In this document: positions 19,276 to 29,400 of the stretch, one piece after another | How the letters are laid out: every line of letters begins with the position of its first letter | Numbering within the stretch: position 1 is the first letter of the stretch | Assembly (NCBI GenBank): GCA_937889015.1 | Contig: CALARR010000430.1 | Span: 1 to 64,000, forward strand | Source: an uncultured Planctomycetales bacterium | GTDB lineage: Bacteria; Planctomycetota; Planctomycetia; Pirellulales; Thermoguttaceae | Reading direction: 5' to 3' | DNA: 64,000 bases | Program-made: the position numbers and the translations under genes | Notes under the pieces: generated by a model | Told to the model about the DNA's origin: nothing | Database searches by the model: none | What the model saw: the letters and a program-made list of their open reading frames with translations, nothing else

Positions 19276-19977
19276 CTATTCTCCCCGATAGAAATTGTGG
19301 CTTTCCAGCGCGCGCACCACGCCGAAATGGGCGCGCCAGCCGATCTCCTTCTTGCCCACGCAGATCGTACACGTACCCACCGGCGGATTGCCGCGGAGGT
19401 ACAAGGGGCCGTCGACGTCCGGCGTCGCCTGGACCTGGGCCACAAGCGGATCGATGCCGATGCCGTGCAGGGCGTTCACTTCGCGCACCATGACCTGGGC
19501 GGCCACGTCCTGGATCCGCGCCCGAAATACCTCGCGCTCGGCTTGAGACACACGGTCGATCTTGGTCACCACGGCCACGTCGGCCAGCGAGAGCATCGGC
19601 CCGACCTTCAGCGGCAGGTTCATGCCGCTGGTGGCCTCCAACACGATCATCCCCAGGCCGCCATCGATATACGGCGCGCAACGCAGGCACAACCCGGCCG
19701 TTTCCACCAGCAACACCTCGGCCCCCTCGGTCGCCGCCCACTGCAGGGCATCGCCCAAGACCATCACGTGGCAATGGTCCGGACACAACTCGCCCGTGTA
19801 GACCTTCTTCGTAGGAATGCCGAATTCGGCGGCCAGGGTCTCGTCCTCATCGGCGTATTGTACGTCCAGCTTGAGGAAGGCCGGCCGCTGTCCGGCCTGC
19901 AAGAGCTTGCGGATCATGTGCCGCAATACAGACGTTTTGCCGGTTGTAGCTGGACCGGCGCAGATCACCACTTTCAT
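19276..19977 (-). CDS. HypB-like GTPase, probable metallocentre chaperone
   Basis: A 233-residue P-loop protein: Walker A GPATTGKTS (G8-S16), a LLVETAGLCLRCAPY segment that aligns with the ENVGNLVCPA metal and switch region of HypB, LPLKVGPMLSLADVAVVTKIDRV aligning with the HypB PLKYP...NKIDL region, and TKID as the guanine-specificity motif. Three Cys pairs are visible: CPDHC, CLRC and CTIC. This places it in the SIMIBI/HypB-CooC group of nucleotide-dependent metal-insertion factors, but without the hydrogenase genes HypB normally serves. The start at MKVVICAGP is where the fold begins. It lies between an ABC-type ATPase gene and a Cys-rich Fe-S protein gene. Confidence 0.8.
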   Translation of the reverse strand: MKVVICAGPATTGKTSVLRHMIRKLLQAGQRPAFLKLDVQYADEDETLAAEFGIPTKKVYTGELCPDHCHVMVLGDALQWAATEGAEVLLVETAGLCLRCAPYIDGGLGMIVLEATSGMNLPLKVGPMLSLADVAVVTKIDRVSQAEREVFRARIQDVAAQVMVREVNALHGIGIDPLVAQVQATPDVDGPLYLRGNPPVGTCTICVGKKEIGWRAHFGVVRALESHNFYRGE

Positions 19978-20086
19978 CACACCTCCTCCAGGCCAAAGAG
20001 AATCCGTCTTCTGCTCGTGGTCGTTGCGGCCCGCTGGCAGGCAGCACGCCCTGGACGCCACAACCACGCAGACACTCCCGCGTTCG

Positions 20087-20869
20087 TCAGGCGACTTCCT
20101 TCCAGTTGCTTTCCGTCAAACGTTCGCCACCGCGAAGCCGCTCGCGGAGCGTGCTCAGGGCGTCGTCCAGACGGTTGACGTGGACCGAGACGCCGCGCTC
20201 TTCCTCGCTGGTTGTCAGCACGCGGACGATGCCGCCCCCCTGCATCACGATCCGGAAGTCCGAGAGCAGCGCAATTCGCGGGTCGTGCGTGACGAAGACG
20301 AAGACCTTGCGGTGCTGGCGCAGCAGTTGTACGGCCTTGGTGCGGTGGATGCCCGCGTTTTCCACCTCGTCCAGCAGCACGACCGGCGTGCTGCAGATCA
20401 CCGTCGCGTCGGCGATCAGCAGGGCACGCGTCTGTCCGCCCGAAAGCTCGGTCATGCGATTGTCCAGATCGATCGGTTCGCCGGTCAACTGGTTGGCGAA
20501 GTCGACGGCCTGGGCCACCAATTGCGGGGCGTGCGGCCCCTCGGTGCGAACCCGGGCGTGGGTCTCCAGGAATTCGCGCACCGGCAAATCGGAGAGAAAG
20601 GTCGTGTGCTGCGTGATCAAGGCAATCGGATTGCGCGCCGGATTGTAGCGAAAGTCGGCCGGGGCCGGCCGGCCGTTGATCAGGATTCGCCGCCAACTGG
20701 GCGTGTCGCCGTCGGCAAACAGTTCGATGTCGTTGATGAGGGTGGTCTTGCCCGAGCCGGTCGGACCGACAATGCTCACGACTTGTCCCATGTGCATGTC
20801 GATGCGGTCGAAACCTTCGCGGCGACCGTGTCGTCCCTGGCCGGCAAGTATGGATATGCTTTGAATCAT
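20087..20869 (-). CDS. ABC-type ATPase without a membrane partner
   Basis: A 260-residue ATP-binding cassette protein: Walker A GPTGSGKTT, signature LSGGQTRALL, Walker B VVLLDEVE and the switch histidine in VFVTHD. No permease or binding-protein gene lies near it; its neighbours are the HypB-like GTPase (110 bases downstream) and the Fe-S protein. It may therefore be a soluble ABC ATPase, like SufC, acting in metal-cluster or cofactor assembly, rather than a transporter subunit. AGGAGG lies about 13 bases before the ATG. About 275 bases of non-coding sequence upstream should hold the promoter of the three-gene set. Confidence 0.8.
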   Translation of the reverse strand: MIQSISILAGQGRHGRREGFDRIDMHMGQVVSIVGPTGSGKTTLINDIELFADGDTPSWRRILINGRPAPADFRYNPARNPIALITQHTTFLSDLPVREFLETHARVRTEGPHAPQLVAQAVDFANQLTGEPIDLDNRMTELSGGQTRALLIADATVICSTPVVLLDEVENAGIHRTKAVQLLRQHRKVFVFVTHDPRIALLSDFRIVMQGGGIVRVLTTSEEERGVSVHVNRLDDALSTLRERLRGGERLTESNWKEVA

Positions 20870-21144
20870 GGGCGCGCAGTGCCTCCTCTTGCGGCCTATG
20901 CCGCGATCAAGTGTATGAAGCGGTTGAATGACCTTCTTGGTTGCGACAAGCCAAGTGCAACCGTCATGCCAAGAGGGGTGGAACCGCGAGAATCGACTTG
21001 CGTGCGGTAGTCTACGCAGTTTCCCTGGCACCCGAAGGGCTGTGGCGAGTGTCGCCCAGCACATATGCGGGCCGCTTCCCAGAGCATTTCACGGAAATAC
21101 GGTGGCCGGCTGGAATGCGGCAGCCCGTGGCGACCGGAACGCGG

Positions 21145-22008
21145 TCAGGCGAGCGCCAAGGGCTCGTTGCAACGCGTGACGAAGTCGTGCAGTTCCACGA
21201 TCCGCGCGACCTCAGGATGGATGACCCCACTGCCCACCGTGCTCAGAAACCGGCACGTGGCGAAACTGCGTTGTCCATCCTCGTACTTGGCCTTCCATTG
21301 TTCAAACTGCCGGGCCGCACCCGGGTCTTCGATCGGATAGCGCAACGTGTTGGCATAGTGTCCGCAGCGCCAGGGCTTGGGAGTCAACCGTGCACGAAAG
21401 CACTCCTGGGCTTTGCACAACCGAACATAGAGCGGATCGCAGCCCAATCGCTGCAGGATCTCCAGGCTGGTCTGGCTGGCGGGATCGAACAGGTCGTGGG
21501 TCACAAGCCCGCGCAGACCGGCAAAGGTGCGGTACAAACGCATGTTCCAGCCCGGATGGGCCGCCACGAACTGCTCAACGCTTGCCAGTGCCTTCTGTTC
21601 AGCCGAAGGTTCGGCAGCGGGCTGGGCTCGACCAAACAGACGCGCGAAGAACCCCGGCCCGGCCCCAGCAGGAGCCTCCGGAAAATCGATGTCCACGAAC
21701 ATCACGCGCTCGACGTTCAGGACCAGCGACCCGTACAGATTCCGCACGACCACCGCCACAAGCTGGCCCTGGTCGTCCGTCACCCGGTTGGTGACCTCTT
21801 CCCGAAGCGGTGAGGCGCCATAGGCGTAGCGGTCGCGTTTTCGCCCGTGGAGCATGGCGTCGACCACGCGCCGGGCTGCGGCCAGAGCCGATTGGCAGGC
21901 GTCGTCCTGGCTGATGTTCGACGAACGCCAACACGTGAACCTGACCTTACGGCCTTGGGCCGAAGTCTCCTCGGCCGTGGCCTTGGACCAATAGCGTGGT
22001 ACTTGCAT
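21145..22008 (-). CDS. Conserved-looking protein of unknown function
   Basis: A 287-residue soluble protein with no signal peptide or membrane segment and no recognised motif. The first half has a pattern of alternating strands (AYGASPLREEVTNRVTDDQGQLVAVVVRNLYGSLVLNVERVMFVDIDF). A low-complexity Ala/Gly/Pro linker with FFARLFGRAQP follows, then a mostly helical C-terminal half rich in His, Cys and aromatic residues (PKPWRCGHYANTLRYPIED...FEQWKAKYEDGQRSFATCRF). It begins 4 bases after the asnA stop and is evidently co-transcribed with it, so a role in nitrogen or amino-acid metabolism is possible but not shown. Confidence 0.6.
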   Translation of the reverse strand: MQVPRYWSKATAEETSAQGRKVRFTCWRSSNISQDDACQSALAAARRVVDAMLHGRKRDRYAYGASPLREEVTNRVTDDQGQLVAVVVRNLYGSLVLNVERVMFVDIDFPEAPAGAGPGFFARLFGRAQPAAEPSAEQKALASVEQFVAAHPGWNMRLYRTFAGLRGLVTHDLFDPASQTSLEILQRLGCDPLYVRLCKAQECFRARLTPKPWRCGHYANTLRYPIEDPGAARQFEQWKAKYEDGQRSFATCRFLSTVGSGVIHPEVARIVELHDFVTRCNEPLALA

Positions 22009-22012
22009 GGGA

Positions 22013-23053
22013 TTACAGCAGGGGGATGTTGGCCTTCCGACAGGCTTCCTGCATGGCGTCGGGCCAGATGCCTACGCTCACTTCGCCCACGTGCGCTGCG
22101 CGGAGGAAGAACATGCACATCCGCGACTGCCCGATCCCTCCGCCGATCGACTGGGGCAGTTCGCCGGCAGCCAGCATGCGGTGGAAAGGGAACTGCAGGC
22201 GGTGCTCCAGGCCGCGGATCTTGAGTTGCCGCACGAGCGTTTCCGGGTCGACGCGAATGCCCATCGAGGAAATCTCAAACGCCCGATCCAGAACCGGATT
22301 CCACAACAGGATGTCGCCATTCAGCCCGGCCCCGCCGTCAGGCCGGGGCGTGGTCCAGTCGTCGTAGTCGGGCGCCCGGCCGTCGTGCGGCTGTCCGTCG
22401 GGCAGCGCTCCCCCAATCCCGATGATAAACACGGCCCGATGCTCGGCGCAAATGCGGGTTTCCCGCTCGCGCGGCCCCACGTTCGGCCAGCGACGGTACA
22501 GTTCCTCGGAAGTGACGAAGGTGATCTTCTCCGGCAGGATCGGACGAATGCACGAGTATTGCGACGCCACATGGAACTCGGTTCGACAGATTACGTCGTA
22601 AATCGCCTTGACCACCGCTTCCAGCGTCTCCCGGTTCCGCTGCTGCGGGGTGATGATCTTCTCCCAGTCCCACTGGTCTACGTAAACCGAATGAATGCTA
22701 TCCAGCGTTTCATCCGGACGAATGGCGTTCATGTCGGTGTAGATGCCCTCGCCGGGCTCATAACCGTAGCGCTTCAGGGCCAGGCGCTTCCACTTGGCCA
22801 ACGATTGCACAATCTCCACCGGCGCGTCGCCATCCTCCTTGACGCGGAAGCTTACGGGCTGCTCAACACCATTCAGGTCGTCGTTGATCCCGGTGCCGCT
22901 GCGCACGAACAAGGGGGCCGTGACCCGCTGCAATCGCAGGGCGTCGGCCAAATTGTGCTCGAAGAAGTCCTTGATATCCTTGATCGCGGTCTCGACCTCG
23001 CGCGTGCTCAGCAAGGGGCGATATTCCGCAGGCAGGTTGTACACGCCGGACAT
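22013..23053 (-). CDS. asnA: Ammonia-dependent asparagine synthetase
   Basis: A 346-residue class II tRNA-synthetase-like enzyme that makes asparagine from aspartate, ATP and free ammonia. Typical AsnA segments are present: APLFVRSGTGINDDLNGVEQPVSF, VEIVQSLAKWKR, SIHSVYVDQWDWEKII, GDILLWNPVLDRAFEISSMGIRVD and the C-terminal GGGIGQSRMCMFFL. It has no glutaminase domain, unlike AsnB. The start was set at MSGVYNLPAEYRP, where homologues begin. It lies 14 bases after the sialidase gene and just before the unknown-function gene, on one strand. Confidence 0.95.
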   Translation of the reverse strand: MSGVYNLPAEYRPLLSTREVETAIKDIKDFFEHNLADALRLQRVTAPLFVRSGTGINDDLNGVEQPVSFRVKEDGDAPVEIVQSLAKWKRLALKRYGYEPGEGIYTDMNAIRPDETLDSIHSVYVDQWDWEKIITPQQRNRETLEAVVKAIYDVICRTEFHVASQYSCIRPILPEKITFVTSEELYRRWPNVGPRERETRICAEHRAVFIIGIGGALPDGQPHDGRAPDYDDWTTPRPDGGAGLNGDILLWNPVLDRAFEISSMGIRVDPETLVRQLKIRGLEHRLQFPFHRMLAAGELPQSIGGGIGQSRMCMFFLRAAHVGEVSVGIWPDAMQEACRKANIPLL

Positions 23054-23067
23054 GGCTCTGGTTTCCT

Positions 23068-24657
23068 TCACAGGGGTTTGGCAATCACTTCGCCACTAGA
23101 TGCGGCCAACGAAATCCGGCCCTGGTGATCCACGGCGGCGACCTCAAAGCGATAGGTCGCGCCTGGGGCCAGGAGCTTCCCCAACTCCAACTGCGTGACC
23201 GCATCGCGCGTCTGGATGGAAAGATACGGATAGACCTCCATGTCCTGGTTGTTATCGGCCGGCTTAAGCAGCACGGGCGTGACCAGGTAGTGACTGACTT
23301 GGACCGCATCGACCGGAGCGAGCCAGGAAAGCCGCGCCGAGGCGCCACGGCTCACAACCTTGATACCTGTGGGTGCGGGCACGGCGGCGGTGCCGGCCAC
23401 CGGGCGATCCTTGGCGACGGTCACCTCCCATGCGGCGATCCGGCCAGTGGCCGGCGTGATCACCAGCAACTTGTCCGAGCCGATGGCGACCATCGACGTA
23501 TTGCCGCCGCTCTGGCTGGTGACGATGTAGCCATCGCTCCATTGCCGCCCGGCGCCGTCGGCCGAAACATAGACCCGGCAATGGTCTTTGCTGTGCGCCG
23601 TGAGCAGAACCAGCACCCCATTGGGGAGCAGACGCAGTCCCGGCGCCTTGCCCGGCACGAGCCTCCGAGCCGGGCCGGCAAGCAGCCTCTGCACCGGCGA
23701 CCACGTGGCGCCATTGTCGGCGGATCGCGCGCTGACAATCGCAGATTGCGAGCTGCTGCCGGTACGAATGGCGGCCAGCAATTGGCCGTCGGACGTGCGC
23801 TCCACAGCCGTCTCCAGCCAGGGGGCGGTCGGCGCGGCGTTGCAGGCGCGCATTTCGGCAGCCGTGGCAATGACCGACGCGACATGCCAGTTCCGCCCTC
23901 CATCGGCCGATTTCAACCACAGTGATCGACTGCCCGTCTTGCTCCAGGCGTAGGCCGGCATGCCCAGGGAGCCATCGCTGTCCTGAAGAATTCGCGGCAG
24001 AGGACGAGCAATCACACCGACAGCGTCTGAAGCGTGGATCTCGGCGTGTTCCATCTGCCAGGTCTGCCCTTGGTCCTTGGAAATCCCCAGCGCGTACTGT
24101 TCGCGCGATGCCTGGGGGACAGAGCCCTTCAGGACTTGCTTTCGTTCGGGCACAAAGCGGATGCCGAAGGTGATCAACTCACCCGTGGGCAGCCGATCCT
24201 GCCACATGTCCAACATGCCGGCAAAGGGATAGTCGTCTGGGCCGGCCCTCCAGGACCGCCCAGAGTCCGTGGAGTAGGCGAATCCCATACCGACTGATTT
24301 CCCCCAATCATCAGGATGGTTGGGATAGAGCAAGTTGACTCGCTGCGTTGTCGTTGCACCTTGCCCCACGTCGTAGGCCACGGCCCAGCCTGCGCCGGTG
24401 ATTCCAGGCCTTTCGCAGATGCTGACCATGGGGGCCACGGTCAGGCTGACCATGGGGGCCACGGTCAGGCTGACCATGGGGGCCACGGTCAGGCCGGCTG
24501 TGGGCTGTGCCCAAAGTGCCTCCGAACCCTCGACATCCTGCCCCTGCGCCAACACCACGCCAGCCAGGCAGATCAGCGTGCCCGCCAGCCGAACGACCCG
24601 GCCGAGGCCATCCAAGAGCCCTGCCCGGAAACGGCTCTGAGGCATGAATCGCAGCAT
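23068..24657 (-). CDS. Exported sialidase/BNR-repeat protein with C-terminal fibronectin-like domain
   Basis: A 529-residue secreted protein. After a signal sequence (about 16-38) there are three exact copies of LTVAPMVS, coded by a 24-bp tandem repeat. The body has several Asp-box (BNR) segments, such as STDSGRSW, SKDQGQTW, SADGGRNW and SADNGATW, giving a six-bladed sialidase-type propeller. The last 100 residues (APTGIKVVSRGASARLSWLAPVDAVQVSHYLV...) resemble a fibronectin type III domain. Likely role: binding or cleaving terminal acidic sugars on glycans. The catalytic Arg triad was not verified. The first ATG is used; another in-frame ATG four codons in is equally possible. Confidence 0.78.
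   Translation of the reverse strand: MLRFMPQSRFRAGLLDGLGRVVRLAGTLICLAGVVLAQGQDVEGSEALWAQPTAGLTVAPMVSLTVAPMVSLTVAPMVSICERPGITGAGWAVAYDVGQGATTTQRVNLLYPNHPDDWGKSVGMGFAYSTDSGRSWRAGPDDYPFAGMLDMWQDRLPTGELITFGIRFVPERKQVLKGSVPQASREQYALGISKDQGQTWQMEHAEIHASDAVGVIARPLPRILQDSDGSLGMPAYAWSKTGSRSLWLKSADGGRNWHVASVIATAAEMRACNAAPTAPWLETAVERTSDGQLLAAIRTGSSSQSAIVSARSADNGATWSPVQRLLAGPARRLVPGKAPGLRLLPNGVLVLLTAHSKDHCRVYVSADGAGRQWSDGYIVTSQSGGNTSMVAIGSDKLLVITPATGRIAAWEVTVAKDRPVAGTAAVPAPTGIKVVSRGASARLSWLAPVDAVQVSHYLVTPVLLKPADNNQDMEVYPYLSIQTRDAVTQLELGKLLAPGATYRFEVAAVDHQGRISLAASSGEVIAKPL
24421..24492. repeat. Three tandem copies of a 24-bp repeat
   Basis: Three identical copies of a 24-base unit at 24421, 24445 and 24469 (plus-strand unit starts GCTGACCATGGGGGCCACGG). 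On the coding strand each gives LTVAPMVS directly after the signal peptide of the sialidase-like protein. The unit keeps the reading frame, so copy-number change would alter only linker length. Confidence 0.95.
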
Positions 24658-24831
24658 ACGGGACCTTGCCGAAGTTGATCTCGCGAGTGTCGAACGCCGC
24701 CCCCCATGCTAGCCACGGGCTGGTTGGAATTCAACAACCCCCACCGGCCATCGCGCTGCGGCGTCGCGCAGGGCCGACCGTGCGGACGACGGCCTCCACG
24801 TTTCGGCCGTGTACGTTCCAGTGACCGGAGC

Positions 24832-26304
24832 TCACTGGGCTGCCGCTTGTGGATCGCCCGCCGTTTGGCAGGCACGCGGCAGCAACCACAGTTGCTCGCG
24901 GCCGGGTTCCACCCCGTCCCAGCAATACGTGCACATGCGACACTTGGGCAAGCCGATGGCGGTGACCAGATCGTCCAGGCGTTGGTACTTGAGCGAGGTC
25001 AATCCCAGACGCTGGCGAATCCGCTCGACCATGGCGGCGTGCCGTGCGGAGTTGGGATCCGCGTAGTCGGCCAGATGCTTCGCGTCGTCCCCCTCCAACT
25101 CCTTGATCGCTTTGCGCGCGGCCAGGTCCAGCTCCGACTTGGAGCGGGAGAAGTTCAGGAACTTGCAGCCATACAGCAGGGGAGGGCAGGCCGGTCGCAT
25201 GTGGACTTCTTTCGCGCCATACTCGAACAGCCGGCGGATCGTGTCGCGGAGTTGTGTACCGCGAACGATCGAGTCTTCGCAAAACAGAACTCGCTTGCCC
25301 TGAATGAACTCCCGGATCGGAATGAGCTTCATCCGCGCGACCAGATCGCGAACACGCTGCTCTTGCGGCATGAAGCTGCGCGGCCACGTCGGCGTGTATT
25401 TCACGAACGGCCGGCCATAAGGGATGCCGGAGCCGTTGGCGTAGCCAATGGCATGTCCAGTCCCCGAATCGGGAATGCCGGCCACGAGGTCCACTTCCAG
25501 ATCGTCGGCACGCGCCAGGACCGCTCCGCAGCGGTTTCGTGCCATCTCGACGTTGATGCCTTCATAACTGGAAGCCGGGTAACCGTAGTAGACCCACAAG
25601 AATGTGCAGATCTGCATTTCCTGGCCCGGACCAGCAAGGGTCTCGACCCCCTCGGGCGTGATCCGCACAACCTCGCCCGGCCCCAGGTGGCGATCGGTCT
25701 TGTAGTCCAGGTTCGGCAGGGCGCAGGTCTCGATGGTTGCGGCATGCGCGCCCTCCTTGCTGCCGATGGTCACGGGCGTGCGGCCCAAACGGTCGCGCGC
25801 CGCATAGACCGCATCCTCGGTGAGCAGCAGCATGGAGCACGAGCCTTCGATCACCTCCTGGGCATAACGAATGCCCTGGGCAAAGCTGTCTTCGCGATTG
25901 ATCAGGGTCGCGACCAACTCCGTGGGGTTGATACCCGCCCCGCCCATCTCGGAGAAGTGGGTGGCGCGTCCGCGAAAAGCCTCGGCCGCCAGCTTGTCCA
26001 GGTTCAGGATCCGCCCGACCGTGACGATGGCGTACGTACCCAGGTGCGAACTGATGATCAGCGGCTGGTCCTCATAGTCGCTGATGACGCCGATGCCCAA
26101 GGGGCCGTGCATCTTCCGCAAGTCGTCCTCGAACTTGCTGCGGAACTGGCTGTTGGTGATGTCATGGATGAAGCGAACGAAGCCACTGGGGCCGCCGATG
26201 GCCATGCCACCGCGCATCGTGCCCAAGTGGCTGTGGTAATCAGTGCCATAGAACAAATCGGCCACGCAATCGGTTCTCGACGCCACACCGAAGAATCCAC
26301 CCAT
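24832..26304 (-). CDS. purF: PurF-type amidophosphoribosyltransferase lacking the catalytic Cys
   Basis: A 490-residue protein with the PurF architecture: an N-terminal Ntn-hydrolase glutaminase fold (about 1-240) and a phosphoribosyltransferase domain with PRPP motif VLFCEDSIVRGTQ near residue 340. The family normally starts MCGIVG, with Cys2 as the glutaminase nucleophile after Met removal. Here it starts MGGFFG, so the nucleophile is glycine. No alternative start restores a Cys, because the upstream frame reads CAC ATT C before the ATG in another frame. It may use free ammonia to make phosphoribosylamine, the first step of purine synthesis, or may have another role. Four Cys near the C-terminus (CRMCTYC and others) could bind a metal. 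carB lies 100 bases upstream on the same strand. Confidence 0.85.
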   Translation of the reverse strand: MGGFFGVASRTDCVADLFYGTDYHSHLGTMRGGMAIGGPSGFVRFIHDITNSQFRSKFEDDLRKMHGPLGIGVISDYEDQPLIISSHLGTYAIVTVGRILNLDKLAAEAFRGRATHFSEMGGAGINPTELVATLINREDSFAQGIRYAQEVIEGSCSMLLLTEDAVYAARDRLGRTPVTIGSKEGAHAATIETCALPNLDYKTDRHLGPGEVVRITPEGVETLAGPGQEMQICTFLWVYYGYPASSYEGINVEMARNRCGAVLARADDLEVDLVAGIPDSGTGHAIGYANGSGIPYGRPFVKYTPTWPRSFMPQEQRVRDLVARMKLIPIREFIQGKRVLFCEDSIVRGTQLRDTIRRLFEYGAKEVHMRPACPPLLYGCKFLNFSRSKSELDLAARKAIKELEGDDAKHLADYADPNSARHAAMVERIRQRLGLTSLKYQRLDDLVTAIGLPKCRMCTYCWDGVEPGREQLWLLPRACQTAGDPQAAAQ

Positions 26305-26404
26305 GAATGTGCTCCCTGCTCAGCGAGTCCCGTCCCCTGCCCCGTGCCTCCTGGCCACACGTCCCGCGCACCGCGCAGGGCCGCAGCAAAACAAGCTCGC
26401 GTCT

Positions 26405-29400
26405 CTAGCTGATGTCCTTGTGATAGCTTTGCAGACTCTTCACCTGTCCGTGTCCCTGGCGATCGGCGGCAATGCCTTTGGCGGCGGCCACCGCCGCGGC
26501 CAGCGTGGTGATATACGGCACCTTGCGTTTGATGGCCATTTGGCGGATGTAGGCGTCGTCGGCCTTGCCCATCTTCCCGCGCGGCGTGTTGACGACCAGA
26601 TGGATCGCGCCGTCCATGATCGCGTCGGCGATGTTCGGCCGCCCCTCGCGCGTCTTGAGAATCAAGTCCGCAGGAATGCCGTACGACTGCAACAAGGCAT
26701 GCGTGCCCTGCGTGGCCTTGATGCGGAATCCCAACTCGGCGAATCGCCGGGCCACTTCCAGCACGGCCGGTTTGTCGCGATCCGCGACCGTGATCAGCAC
26801 CGTGCCTTCCAAGGGAAGGTGCTGACCGGCCGCCTCTTGCGCCTTGTAGAAGGCCAGGCCAAACGAATCGGCCATGCCCAAAACCTCGCCCGTGGAACGC
26901 ATTTCGGGCCCCAGCAACGGATCGACCTCATGGTACATGTTGAAGGGGAAGACCGCCTCCTTGACGCCGAAGTGCGGAAACGTCTTGCGGCCCAGGGCCA
27001 ACTCGGGAAGCCGCTTGCCGAGCATGATCTGCGTGGCGATCCGCGCCATGGGGATATTGCAGACCTTCGAGACCAGCGGCACGGTGCGGCTGGCGCGCGG
27101 GTTGGCTTCGAGAATGTACACCGTATCCTTCTGGATGGCGTACTGGATATTCATCAACCCCGAGACCTTCAGCTCGATGGCAATCTTGCGGTTGTATTGA
27201 TAAATCGTGTCGATGTGCTTGGGCGGAATACTGATCGGCGGGATCACGCAGGCCGAGTCCCCGGAATGGATGCCGGCCAGCTCGATATGCTCCATCACCG
27301 CCGGCACGAAGGCGTCCTGGCCGTCGGCCAGGCAGTCGGCCTCGACTTCGATGGCGTTTTCCAGGAAACGGTCGATGAGGATCGGCCGTTCCGGCGAGAC
27401 ATCCACGGCCGCCGCCACATACTCGCGCAGCATTTCCTCGTCGTGGATCACGGCCATGGCCCGGCCCCCTAATACGAACGAGGGACGGACCATCAACGGA
27501 TAGCCGATCTGTTGGGCCACAGCCAGGGCTTCGTCCAACGTGCTGGCCATGCCCGATTCGGGCTGGGGAATGCCCAGTCGCCGCATCGCCTGGCGGAAAC
27601 GATCCCGATCTTCGGCCAGGTCGATGGCGTCGGGCGAAGTCCCCAGGATCTTGACGCCGGCCGCGGCCAGTTCGGCCGCCAGGTTCAGCGGCGTCTGACC
27701 ACCAAACTGCACGATCACCCCCAGCGGCTGTTCCTTCTCGTAGATGCTCAGCACATCTTCGACGGTCAGCGGCTCAAAGTACAGCTTGTTGGAAGTGTCG
27801 TAGTCGGTCGATACGGTCTCCGGATTGCAGTTGACCATGATCGACTCGTAGCCCGCGTCGCGCAGGGCAAAGGCGGCGTGGACGCAGCAGTAATCGAACT
27901 CAATCCCCTGGCCGATCCGGTTGGGTCCACCGCCCAGAACCAACACCTTCTTGCCGGAAGAGACGCTGGTCGTGTCCGGCGCGTTGTAGCTGGAATAATA
28001 GTAGGCCGCATTGTTCACGCCGCTGACGGGCACGGCGTGCCAGCCTTGAACAACCCCCAAGGCCTTGCGGCGGTTGCGGATTTCGACCTCCGGCAGCCCC
28101 AGCAGCTTGGCCAGGTACTTGTCGGCAAAGCCGTCCTTTTTGGCCCGCACCAGCAATTCGTCGGGCAGGACCCCGCCTTGGTACTTGAGGATCTCCTCCT
28201 CCAATTCGACCAGTTCCTTCATCTGCTGGATGAACCAGGTCTTGATGAACGTCCGTTCGGAGAGCGTCTGCACGCTGGCGCCCTTGCGCAGCGCCTCGTA
28301 CATGAGGAACTGCCGCTCGCTGGAAGGATGGGCCAAACGCGCCATCAGTTCCTCCAGCGAGAGCTTGTTGAAGTTCTTGGCGAACCCCAGCCCGTAACGC
28401 CCGATCTCCAGCGAGCGAATGGCCTTCTGGAAGGCTTCTTTGTAGGTCTTGCCGAGGCTCATCACCTCGCCCACGGCCCGCATCTGCGTGCCCAGCTTGT
28501 CTTCCAGCCCGCGGAACTTCTCAAAGGCCCAGCGCGAGAACTTCACCACCACATAGTCGCCCGAGGGCGTATATTTCTCCAGCGTTCCATCGCGCCAGTA
28601 GGGAATCTCGTCCAGGGTCAAACCGCCGGCCAGGAGCGAAGAGACGTGGGCGATGGGGAAACCGGTGGCCTTGGAGGCCAGGGCCGACGACCGCGAGGTG
28701 CGCGGGTTGATCTCGATGACCACCACGCGGCCCGTCTTCGGGTCGTGGGCGAACTGGATATTGGTGCCGCCAATGACCTGGATGGCCTCGACGATGTCGT
28801 AGGAGTATTTCTGCAGTCTCTGCTGCAGTTCCGGAGAGATCGTCAACATGGGAGCCGTGCAGTACGAGTCGCCCGTATGGACCCCCATCGCGTCCACGTT
28901 CTCGATGAAACAGACGGTGATCATCTGGTTCTTGGCGTCGCGCACGACTTCCAACTCGAGTTCTTCCCAACCTTCGACGGACTCCTCGACGAGAATCTGG
29001 CCCACGATGCTCGCCGCCAGCCCGCGCGCCACCACGGTGCGAAACTCCTCCATGTTATAGACCAGGCCCCCGCCGGTGCCCCCCATCGTGTACGCCGGCC
29101 GAATGACGGCCGGAAGCCCGATGTGCTCCAGGACCTTCTCGGCCTCTTCCAGGGTATGGGCGATTTCGCTCTTAGGCATGGGCACGCCCAGGCGATTCAT
29201 GGTGTCCTTGAACGCCTGGCGATCCTCGCCCCGCTCGATGGCATCCACCTGCACGCCGATCACCTTGACGTTGTACTTGTCCAGCACGCCCGCCTTGTGC
29301 AATTGCGAGCAGAGGTTCAGGCCCGACTGGCCGCCCAGGTTGGGCAACAAGGCGTCGGGACGCTCCTTGGCGATCACCTCGGTCATGGCCTCGACCGTGA

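Noticed and set aside
24421..24492. CRISPR array
   Set aside because: The 24-bp units are directly adjacent with no spacers and lie inside a coding frame.
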